64,000 nucleotides of DNA, taken from the NCBI RefSeq assembly GCF_027887165.1, contig NC_077232.1, positions 16,255,755-16,319,754 of the forward strand, read 5' to 3'. Source of the stretch: Monodelphis domestica. Taxonomy: Eukaryota; Chordata; Mammalia; Didelphimorphia; Didelphidae. The notes under the pieces are model-generated. The model was not told the DNA's origin. It saw only the letters and a list, made by a program, of their open reading frames with translations, and ran no database searches. Shown here piece after piece: positions 1 to 10,458 of the stretch (position 1 is its first letter; every line of letters starts with the position of its first letter). The position numbers and the translations under genes are program-made.

Positions 1-620
1 GAAAACACTGGAGCTCATCAGAAGCAAAATATCAGATGAATTCTATGATGACACTTCCCATAAGTGCTGAAAACTAATTATATTAACATTATCTCAAAGG
101 TTAAAGAAACTCTGTGACATCTTTCTGCTTCACATTCTCTCTGTTGTTTGTATGTGTGAATGTGAAGTCATCATTCAGAGGAAAACTTGAGGTTTTACAT
201 GGAAGATGACAAAAAAAATGAGGAACTAGGATTACTGGTTACAGAAAGCAACACTAGAGAGCCTTGTGAACCAAGCACATACAGACTTTTCTGCTCTTTA
301 CCATCAGCTCTGGGGCTATGAACTGTCCTTGTCAGTAAAAAGAATAATTCAATCTAGATTCCCTGGAGATTGATCTGAGACAAGGAACAGCACCCATTAC
401 CTCAATGGCACATTGACACAAAATGAAAATATTGGCTAAATGGGGAATTCTTCCCACCTGTACCAAGAAACACTGTTCTAGGATACTGTGGGAACCTGAA
501 TTTGAGCACAGAGAACTGCATTTATTCATCTTAGATCACATTAAAATAGATAAGCAGGTACAACAACCTCCTCTTAAGAATGGAAATGTTGAGACTCAGG
601 TGGTAACCTACATCTGGGTC
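1..620 (-). promoter_or_regulatory. Upstream flank of an off-window OOSP-like copy (gene 0)
   Basis: This stretch aligns by eye with DNA upstream of gene 2 (about 32860-33675) and gene 3 (about 49625-50225), for example the shared blocks near AGATGAATTCTAYGATGACA and GAATAATTCAGTCTAGATTC. In genes 1-3 this block begins about 380-800 bp upstream of the ATG. An exon 1 is therefore predicted just left of base 1. No exon lies in this stretch. Confidence 0.6.
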
Positions 621-925
621 ATGTTGATTCTACCCACTGATCCTGCCCTTAGCAACAATGTTTCATTGACTCTCTCCCTAGACTTCCTGTCTGTTGTTAG
701 GTTCCATGGAAACATGTATGTTGAAAATGAAACTGTGTGCCAAGTAGATGTGTGATCATGAGGGTATAAAATAAAGCCAGGCCTCAGCCAAGGTGGAGCA
801 GTTTATCCTGTGAAACCTGTGCTGCTTGTTGAATGAGAAAGTTGTGTCCATCATTTCACTGATACGGTCCCATCTCCAAGACCCCATCCCCTGTAGGAGG
901 CTGGCCTTCCCCACAGCATGGGGAT
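621..925 (+). mobile_element. Possible LTR fragment (fossil)
   Basis: Homology with the OOSP upstream flank stops near 620. The following ~300 bp contain a TATAAAATAAAG block and have LTR-like composition. Exact ends and target duplication were not found, so this is tentative. Confidence 0.3.
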
Positions 926-3900
926 TAATCATAAACAATATTATAATAAATGAAATATGTATACATTACATGTATAATATATAATAATAATATACTTATG
1001 TATTAATTAAATAATCTAAATACTACCTCAAACCACCAGAACTGCTTTTAACCTGGCTTCCACAGTCCTCATTAGTGAGAGAAATCACTGTGCAGAGGGA
1101 ACTCATCTTACTCATCATCACTACCATCTGTTGAACAACTGCCACCAACAGGCAGGGCTGAAATAAAAAAAGGTCCCCTGTGGGAGAGAGAAGGCAGCAT
1201 ATGCCAGAGAAGTTAAACCACCATCACCACCTCTGCTACCATCTCTCCTGAGACCTTAATAGGACAAGCTCAGGATCCTGAAGCCAAGAGACCTGAGAAT
1301 AGTGACATTAAATAATGGCAATAAAAGAGATATTATCATCTGATTTTTGGCTACATCTTCAGGTTCATGGGACTTTTCTATCTGACTTGAACTTTTCCAT
1401 ATTTGTGGTTTCCTCCAGTAAAATGAGAATATTTTGAGAGCAAAGATTGTCTTACTTTTCTATTTGAATCCCTGGTCCTTTGCACATAGTAAGCACTTAA
1501 TACTTTCCTTCTTTCACTTATATACACTTTCACTTATATATATATATTATCAAATGGAAGGTGATTATACAAGAAACTGTGAATCTCTACTAGATAGACT
1601 GTATTTTACTTTTTAATTATATAAAAAATTCATCATATAACTTTCGATGCTATCCTGTTTGTCTTCCTTCTGTTCTTTTCCCAAAGACAAAAACAGCAAC
1701 AACAACAACAACAAAAAAACAGACCTGGCTCTAAAATGTAAATCTAAATTAAGTTCTTGAACCAAATATTTTTAATTGATCTTATATTTTTTAAAAAACT
1801 GCAGTTTTGCAACTTTTCCATATGTCTCTCTGACTGCATCTCTGTGCTGTCTCTTCATGTATGTTTATTTTAGCCTGTGAAAACATCCAGCAAATTTTTC
1901 TAAGACCTAGTGAAGGTTAGTAGGATTTGGGAGAGTATTAACTGTTTCATGTTCATCTTTTTAAATCTATGTTCTCATCTATCTGTGCATACAATCTGGG
2001 ATTTAAATAGAAAATCTTTATGTGATTTCTACTTTAGAATTTTTTTATCTCTCCCTCCTTGCATTGATGAATGCCAAGGATATTTGGAGGAAGAGAAAGG
2101 GGAATGAGAAAAGGTGACAAAAAATTTTTGTGTGAAAGTGTGAATCCATCAATTATCCTTTAAATAGTTTTTATAAAATTGGAGAGATTATGTAGTGAGT
2201 TTTGAGTAATATTCTTAAAATGTTAAATTAAGAAAAATCAATTAAATTGGAGAAAAAGACTCAAAATTCCAGATATATTGTTTTAACAGGGAAGAAAGCA
2301 AAACCATTCCTCTCATTAAGTAGAATGGCAAGAAAAGTTTCTGTAAATTAGGTATAAAAATTAGAGATGCATACATTATTAGGATTTTTAATTGGGTGTT
2401 TCCTGAACTTTGAAGTAGAAATTAATCATATATTAATCAGAAATTCTACTGTTATTAATATAGTGATTAAGTATTCAAATTCTTAATAATTGTTTTTGTC
2501 TCCTTCCCTAAAAAAAAGAAAAGTTTCCATAAGTAAGCAACTGGAACTGAATGTGATATTAACTTGGGAAAATTCATTCTGTTACTCCCAAACATGAGTT
2601 TTCAAAAGGTAATTGTTCTTTAAAGGATTTTATATTGAATTAAAGATATCTCGAAGAATTTTTTTTAATTTTTCTGTCTTGTAGTAAATAGTGGAATCAG
2701 AAAAAAAATCAGAAGTCTAATATTGTATGCTGATATTATAAGAAAAAAGAGTAAACAGCATTGGCAATTTGTCAGTTTGAAATGATATTGGAATAAATAC
2801 TCTTGAAAGGAGAATGTTTGATGGAAATTTTACATTTGGGAAGTATGAAATTTTATACATTTATATTATTGGGAACAACAATGCTTAAATTGTGATTTGA
2901 TTGGAAGTAATATAAAATAGAAACTATAGTGAATTAGTATTACCCTGAAAGCATTCAATTCTTTATTTTAAAAAATGATATAAACTAAATTTAGTTATGT
3001 CTTCTTAAAAAGAGGGCCAAGTGAGATAGATTAAAACTTGATATGTGACTGCTATTTTGGTGATTGTGAACTGTATAACTCAAACTATGGGATAAGCTAA
3101 GCATTGTGGGTTTGCCATGTTATTTTATTTTGGAGGTAAAACTGTCATACTAAATAATTCTTTTTGAAGTCTTTAGACTGGTATAAAATGTATGTAACAG
3201 TCATTTTGTCAATTATGTGATATTATAAAAAGTTATTTATATTACCAGTGTGTATTCTGAAAAAATTAACCTCTGACATGAATTTGATAAGGCTCTCTGT
3301 TGGAATGAGTGTTTAAGTTGCAAATTCATTTAAAATCTGGATTACTTTCACAGTGATTCATTCCACAGTTACAGCTTTAAATACTGAAGGAATCATGTAA
3401 ATTGCTGACAACTGTCCATTTGGAAAAGTGATAGATAATACTTTTTGTACTGGGAAATGAATTCTTAGACATCTTTTTCCCAAGAAATCTTGAAAGGGTT
3501 TAATTGGACATAATCAAAAGGTAAAAATGATACTTAGTGAAGTTTATTTGAATTATGATGGTGAAAATATGGAGGAAAAGGTGAGAAAATGCTGGTAAGA
3601 ATATGAAAGAAACAGCTTATTTATTAAGGGGCTTTTCATTAAAGTCCATTGTGGGAAATATTATGTATAAGTTCAAAGGAAGTCAAAATGTGAGAAGTTA
3701 AGGCAGAAAGTTGTAATCTGCTTTGAGCAGTGGGTTTGAGGATTAAAAGTTTGAATGTTTTGAAGGCTAAAAAAATTTTTTAATTAAAGTTAATTCCTTA
3801 ATTCCTCCCCGTTCTGTGATTTGCTTAAGATTTAAGTCCTTACCTTCTTAGAATACATATAAGTGTTTGTCCCATTCTGTTCCCTATTTGATTTTATCAC

Positions 3901-3987
3901 CTTACTGGCAGAAGATGTATAGCTTCCTTCCTCATCTTTCCCCTAGAATTCTCACCAGTCATTAAGTTTTTCAGAGTTCTCAAGTTT
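926..3987. other. Unassigned AT-rich intergenic DNA
   Basis: No exon, RNA gene or clear repeat recognised apart from a short CAA run at about 1693-1715. Not obviously shared with the other units. Confidence 0.5.
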
Positions 3988-4230
3988 TGTTTTGTTTTGT
4001 TTTTTAGACAGGCTGATAATTTAATTATAATAATTGAAAAACATTACATGTCCTCAGTGAAGATTATTAATTAGAAACATCATAGAGGTAAGTTATTTCT
4101 TTTTTTAATATTTTATTTGATCATTTCCAAGCATTATTCATTAAAGACATAGATCATTTTCTTTTCCTTCCCCCCACCCCCCATAGTCGATGCGTAAATC
4201 CACTGGGCATTACATGTTTTCTTGATTTGC
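3988..4230 (-). mobile_element. L1 3' fragment in antisense, with target duplication
   Basis: The 4100-4225 part is the antisense 3' end of a marsupial L1 (CATTTCCAAGCATTATTCAT, CCACTGGGCATTACATG). CAGAGTTCTCAAGTTTT occurs on both sides (from 3971 and from 4231), consistent with a target-site duplication. The 3988-4090 part, starting with a T-rich run, is not assigned. Confidence 0.55.
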
Positions 4231-4239
4231 AGAGTTCTC

Positions 4240-4720
4240 AAGTTTTTAAAAGTTGATTGTCTTTGTCATATTTTTGTGCGAATTGTTCTGGCTCTGCATC
4301 AGTTAATGCGAGTATTCTCAAATTTTTTTGCAACTTTCCCTTGCCTCTTCTCATACAGCCCAATTCATTTCATTATTTAAATGCACAAAGATTTTTTCAG
4401 CCATTCTCCAATTTAGGAGTACCACTTTTGTTTCTGTTTTTTTGCCATCAAAAAAGATCTACTTTGAATTTTGCAGGCTTGAGTCTAGTTCTTCTTTCCT
4501 TCATCTCATTCAGCTACATCTATTAAAATTAATAATGTTATTGCTTGGAAAATGGTATGCACATTTCAGTAATGTTTTGGACATAGTCCTAATTGCCTTA
4601 CAGGATGATTGAACCTATCCACAACTCCACCAATATTGCATCCATGTGCTGAATTTCCTGCAGAGCATCTATAATTTATCATCTCCATGTACGGTCTGTG
4701 TTTCCAATCTAATGAATTAT
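4240..4720 (-). mobile_element. Old antisense L1 3' fragment
   Basis: Antisense matches to L1 blocks: CTGGCTCTGCATCAGTTA, CAGCCATTCTCCAATTTAG and CACAACTCCACCAATATTGC. More diverged than the other L1 pieces. Confidence 0.6.
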
Positions 4721-5280
4721 GTAAAAACCTGAGAAGAGCTTTCCCATTGACTTCCTAGCTCTAGATTATATTCCTTAAAATTTTCAATTTGGAGTTTCCT
4801 GTGGGAAATGATCAATCCATTCTCTCTATATTGTCTTTCATCTGATTCTTATAGATCTGGGCAGTTTTCTCTAATGATTTTTCGGAATAAGGTGTCCAGT
4901 AACTTTCTAGGTCATGGTTTTTGGGTCCTTGATTTTTCTTAAATTATCCTGTCTAGAAAGGCTTTCCAGGTCAGTTGGTTTTTTAATATAACACATTTTA
5001 CCCCTTTGGTCTTTTCAATTACTTTTAATATATCTTTTTTCTATATACTCTTATGAACTTCTACTTGGCCCTTCTCAGTTTTAATGCTTTTGTGAGGAGC
5101 CTGTAGGAACTATAATTTGTATTTCATAATGATCATTAAATATATTGATTACTTTCACCTATCTAGAGTTTGGGTAAAATATTGATACCAATATCACAGT
5201 AATTTGTATGTACATACCATGCACAACTCAGAGGTATATGAATTCCTTTCTGTTCCCATTCAGTATAAACAAAGATCTAT

Positions 5281-6302
5281 AAAGAGCTAAACCAATTGTA
5301 CAAAAAAACAAGCCATTCTCCAATTGATAAATGGGCAAGGGACATGAAGAGGCAATTTTCAGTTAAGAAAATCAAAACTATTAATAAGCACATGAAAAAG
5401 AGTTCTAAATATCTTATAATCAGAGAGATGAAAATCAAAACAACTCTGAGGTATCACCTCACACCTAGCAGATTGGCCAACATGACAGCAAAGGAAAGTA
5501 ATGAATGCTGGAGGGGATGTGGCAAAGTCGGGACATTAATGCAATGCTGGTAGAGTAGTGAATTGATCCAACCATTCTGGAGGACAAATTTGGGACTATG
5601 CCCAAAGGGCACTAAAAAACTGTCTGTCCTTTGATCAAGCCATAGCACTGCTGGGTTTGTATCCCAAAGAGATCATAAGGGAAAAGACTTGTACAAGAAT
5701 ATTCATAGCTGCTCTCTTTGTGGTGGCAAAAAATTGGAAAATGAGGGGATGCCCTTCAGTTGGGAAATGGCTGAACAAATTGTGGTGTATGTTGGTGATG
5801 GAATAGTATTGTGCTCAAAGGAATAATGAACTGGAGGGATTCCATGGGAACTGGAATGATGTCCAGGAATTGATGCATAGGGGAAGGAGCAGAGCCAGGA
5901 GAACATTTTACACAGAGACCAATACACTGTGGTACAATCAAATGTAATGGACTTCTCCTTTAGTGGCAATGCAGTGATCCTGAACAACTCAGAGGGATCT
6001 GTGAGAAAGAACACTAACCACATTCAGAGGAAAAACTATGGGAGTAGAAACACAGAAGAAAAACAACTGCTTGAATACATGGGTCGAGGGGATATGGCTG
6101 GGGATGTAGACTCTATATGAACATCCTAATGTGAACACCAACAACATGGAAATTGGTTCTGATCAAGGAAACATGTAATACCCAATGAAATTGCACCTCG
6201 GCTGCAGGAAGGGTGGCGGGAGGGGAAGGAGGGAAATAATTTGATTCTTTTAACAAGGAATAATGTTCTAAATTAACTAAATTAATTTTAAAAAATAAAA
6301 AA
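5281..6302 (+). mobile_element. 5'-truncated marsupial L1 (3' end of ORF2 and 3' UTR)
   Basis: Sequence typical of the marsupial L1 3' end: blocks encoding a Pro-Ile-Asp-Lys-Trp-Ala type stretch, then AACCATTCTGGAGG, CCCAAAGGGC and an A-rich end. The flanking duplication ATAAACAAAGATCTATA (5265-5281) and 6303-6319 differ at one base. Unit 4 keeps the empty site near 56440-56465. It is a dead fragment; the open frames inside are chance. Confidence 0.85.
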
Positions 6303-7018
6303 ATAAACAAAGATATATAATATCCGCATTTTCAAAAATTCTTTTCAGATTCTCAACTTCTTTCTCATTTAACTATTGGATGTATTCTTTTACATGTGAA
6401 AGGGACACAATTAATACTCCTGTTGTTATATTTTTATTATCTATTTTTCCTTACATTTAACTTGGCCATTAACACAGTAACTGAATTCAATGTTATTAAA
6501 TAAATAGATAATAAGTAGTTGTCTTCATTATTTCACTTTAGTGTCTTTGAGCACAATTACTATTTTCCTGGCTCTCTCTTTTATATGATTTCTTCTTACT
6601 GTACCTTTTTTACTGAAATCATATTTACTCCTCCTAGTAAATTATACCACTCAAGTACTCATCTCTTTACAAAAAGATAATTCACATAACTACTCAGTCA
6701 CAAAATGGAAGCTTAAAACAAAATGGCATGAGTTAGAGCAAAATAATTTTTTTCTTTCTTGCCTCCACTGTACCAAAATCCTCTCTAATTCTTCCTTCTC
6801 AAACTACTTACCTTTCTTATATTTAATTTCTGCAAATGCATCATATCTTACAGAAGGCTTTACTGATTCCTCTTGCGTTCTCCACCCAACAATTACTTCA
6901 TCTAAATACATCCCCCCACAACTCACTTAAATGAAATTTAAATCTCTCTAGGAGGTGACTTGTTTTTGTATCAGCAAAATGTAGCCCATATGAGGGGCTT
7001 AAAATATGCTTAAATTGA

Positions 7019-7612
7019 AAAAATAGCTACTGGCTCTATATTTCCAAAGAGATAATAAAGAATAGGAAGTACCTACTTGCACAAAAATATTTGTTGTAGC
7101 TCTTTGTAGTGGCAAAGAATTGGAAATTGAAGAGATGTCCTTGGAGAATGGATGAACAAATTTTGGTGCATGTTGTTGAAGGAATGCCATTGTGGTATGA
7201 CAAATAAGCAACATAATTTCAGAAAAACCTTGAAAGATCTGCATGAAATGATGCAGAGTGAAATAAGTTGAACTGGGCCAACATTGTACAGAGTAACAAC
7301 AATATTGGGTGATAACTTGGCTACTCTCTGCAATGGGAAGATCTGGGACAGTCCTAAAAGACTTATGACATGGAATGCCATCCACCCAAAGGGAAAGCAC
7401 TGTTGGAGTTGTCTTTCACATCAGTGCATTTATGGTTTGATTTTGGGATTTTTGTTTTATATGACAACTCTTACAACAATGGCCAGCATGGAAGTGTTTT
7501 GCGTGACAATTTTTTTAATATAATATATTAATTTATATATTAATATATATTAATTAATTAATTAATATATTAATATATAATAATATATTAATTAATATAA
7601 TAAAGGAATACT
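7019..7612 (+). mobile_element. Older L1 3' fragment plus AT-rich tail
   Basis: Diverged L1 3' sequence (GGCAAAGAATTGGAAA, GAATGGATGAACAAATT, GATGCAGAGTGAAATAA) followed at 7515-7600 by an AT microsatellite made of AATTAATATAT-like repeats. Units 2-4 lack it between the flanking blocks. Confidence 0.7.
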
Positions 7613-8111
7613 TGGTGAACACTAGGTTATGAATAGGAAAGTTCAGAGGGAATGTAAGTCTTCCTTGTGACTACACCAGAGAGCACTTAAAGAAGAGTAA
7701 TAGGAAGACCCAGAAAAAGAAACTCTAAGGATAATATCGAAAGGCACTAATGGCAGGAGAAAGAATTTGAACCTGATTTTGGTCAAAAGGCATAGAAAGA
7801 ATCTGAGTGGTAAAAGTGAAAGATATAGTGAAATATAGTGAGATATTAGTAGTGAAAGAAAGTGTGTGGTGAAATAGAATGGCCAAAAAAATAGAATAAG
7901 CAATGAGATCACATTAGCTTTATTTAAAAAGCTAGTCAATTCTAGTCAATCACAAAGAACAACTTAAAATTTAGTTCCATCCTCCCTGGTGAAATTCAAC
8001 CCATCTTCTAGGAAAAGTATGTGGCAAAATAGAAGCTCATCGAAATAAAGTAAAGCTTCCATTGTCTGGAGAAAAGCAGATCATACCTACACTGACCAAG
8101 TACTACCAGAA

Positions 8112-8209
8112 GAAAATTGAGGACTAGAAAAGCTGAGGATACATATATTCCAAGTACTACCAGAAGAGCAGAATATATGTATCCTCAGCTTTTCTAGTCC
8201 TCAATTTTC
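8112..8209. repeat. Perfect 39-bp inverted repeat
   Basis: Arms 8112-8150 and 8171-8209 are exact reverse complements, separated by 20 bp. A direct repeat CCAAGTACTACCAGAAGA precedes the left arm and recurs across the spacer. Units 2-4 have only the right-arm sequence. Confidence 0.95.
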
Positions 8210-8320
8210 CTCAAAAGGGAGCCACAAAGCAGAGCAAATCTATACCCATATGTCCCTTCCTCTCTATCTTGTCCCCATCTGCCAACTTGAGAAAGTAGAG
8301 GTACAACAGAAAAAAAATGA

Positions 8321-8523
8321 GGGGGCAGTTGGGTAGCTCAGTGGATTGAGAGCCAAGCCTAGAGACTGGAGGTCCTGGGTTCAAATCTGGCCTCAGACAC
8401 TTCCCAGCTGTGTGACCCTGGGCAAGTCACTTGACCCCCATTGCCTAGCCCTTACCACTCTTCTGCCTTGGAGCCAATACACAGTATTGACTCCAAGATG
8501 GAAGGTAAGGGTTTAAAAAAAAA
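8321..8523 (+). mobile_element. Marsupial tRNA-derived SINE
   Basis: Full-length. A tRNA-like A box (TAGCTCAGTGG) and B box (GGTTCAAATC) are followed by the GACTCCAAGATGGAAGG tail and poly-A. AATGAG-type duplications lie on both sides. Confidence 0.9.
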
Positions 8524-9282
8524 AAGAATGAGAATCAAAGCAGTCTTTCATAGAGAGAGGGAAGCCTATAAACAGAATCCTTGTGATTTCTTGGTGAAGA
8601 CTAATGGATAAGCACACATGACGGAATACCATGGATTCTCTGGGGCCCCTTTTACTTTCCCTACCATTTCAAAATTTCATTCCTGCACTAGACCAAAGCA
8701 GACTCTGTCCCCATAGAGAGTGTAGCTAATAAAACAAAAACTTAAAAATTAAATCACTCTTCTAAAGATAAAGGAAAACTGCTCTGCTTGTGAGATATCT
8801 TTTGGGCATACCAGGGACAACATCCCTCATATATACCCCCATCATTTTCCCTGTGACTTAAGATTATAAAAGGGCAGGGTTGGAAGAGAAGATAACCATT
8901 CCTTTGCTGTAGAGTTAGAGGATAAAACTATGGGCATCGTGAAGTTTTTCATACTATGACTCTCCGATATCCTTTGTTTCTCAGGACATTCATAGGTAGA
9001 CTCCTCTAGGCAGAGAAAGTAAAGATTCCCAGCCTAGCACCAAACAGAGTTGCTATCACTAATAGCTGCTCTTTCCAAAGCATACTAAAGGAAGTAGATT
9101 CCAGTATGGTTTGATGCTTTTTTTTTCATCTTATGAATTAGGAGTCAGGAAAGTTAACTCCTGGTCTATTTTTCAGGGACAAAGAATAATAACAGCTCTA
9201 TTTTCATTATGAATTTTTCCATGCTTTCTCTCAATATTTAAATAATTTAGCAACAAATTAGAGATGAGTTATCCATACTAGA

Positions 9283-9288
9283 TTTATT
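9283..9288 (-). terminator. Putative gene 1 polyadenylation signal
   Basis: AATAAA on the minus strand about 1 kb downstream of the stop. The same hexamer in a TTTAATAAA context lies at 25234-25239, 41435-41440 and 58514-58519 in the other units. Use as the real 3' end is inference. Confidence 0.3.
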
Positions 9289-10274
9289 AAATTGGCAACA
9301 AATCAGAGATGACATATAAAAACATAACCTAAGGTGTATATCCATGTTATACACACATCACAATGTTTAATATACACATGCTCTTAAAATCTATATTTAA
9401 AACCCAAATAGCCTCCCTTGTATACCAAGATCATAAAAGAAGGGGGCAATATTGGCACAGTTATTGCTTAAAAATGAATGTTAAAAACACATTGAGAAAC
9501 TCATGAAGGCAAGCTTAGACAATGACAACTTTCCAAAGGTTAGAACCAGAATTGTGAGGCTCACACACTTCTCTGGTAATGGCTGTCCTGTGGCTGCTTC
9601 CTTGGTAATATGTCAGGAGACAGAGAGCCCAAAATCTCCGTAGCAAGGAAAGCAGGAGACTAGAGAGCTCAGAGTCAAGATGGAGAAATAGAACCAGTTC
9701 CTGTGGGGAAATATGGGATTAGAAAACAGATCATACTATTGACTAGCTTAGTAAAAGGCAACAGAAAGGGATATTTATCTGATCTCATTCCCAATAAGGA
9801 AAGACCGCCTCCTCTCACCATCCCAAACTCTATATCCATCATAGGATTAACCTTCCTTTTTTCTTATCACTTCTCCTCTAGCATGTAACCATTCTACATA
9901 GTATTCTCCTCTTTCTGCATATTTTTCTCTCATCTTAGAGTTGGGGATACAGCCAGTACTTTCTCTTTTAGGAAATTTCAACCAATATAAAAGTTAGTAG
10001 TACTTCTCCAACTTGTGGAGGAGATTGTTTAGAGTCCTAGAAAAGTAAATGATTTGCCCAGAATTAAAGAGCCAACAAACATCAGAGATAAGACTTGGAC
10101 CAGGTCTCCCTACCTTCAAAGCCAATTCCCTGTCCAGTATGTCAAACTCCCTCTTGTCTCCCATTCCTTAAATAGGCTCAGCAAGTTCCTTGAGGCCAAA
10201 AGCCTAAAGCTACAGATCTCTCTGCCATGAGTCATTTGTCCAAGATCTCCTCAAATAGTTGACATCAAATCTTC

Positions 10275-10458
10275 TTACCAAGATTCAGTCTCTTGTTCAG
10301 AAGGGGCTCTGTGCTTTGTTTCCCCCAGGAACTCATAGGATTCTTGATACCAATGGGAGGAATCAGGCTGCATTCTCATGATATCCCTTTCTTCTTCTTC
10401 CTGAGGTAGTAGGGCAGGAGCATGCTCCTCTGACTTTGGTAAATGTGGTGTCTTAGTC
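10275..10458 (-). CDS. OOSP2-like: Gene 1 exon 4 (acidic tail and stop)
   Basis: 184 nt from a TTTCCCCAG acceptor to TAA. It encodes an acidic tail with a run of four Glu and ends ETESW. The stop lies in TTGGTAAG, which also fits a splice-donor consensus, so a further 3' exon cannot be excluded. Confidence 0.75.

Noticed and set aside
5296-6120. Several open frames resembling protein fragments
   Set aside because: They lie in a 5'-truncated L1; only remnants of the L1 3' end, not a gene.
8331-8410. tRNA-like A and B boxes suggesting a tRNA gene
   Set aside because: The boxes belong to the SINE family repeated 13 times here; no cloverleaf with a proper anticodon arm is evident.
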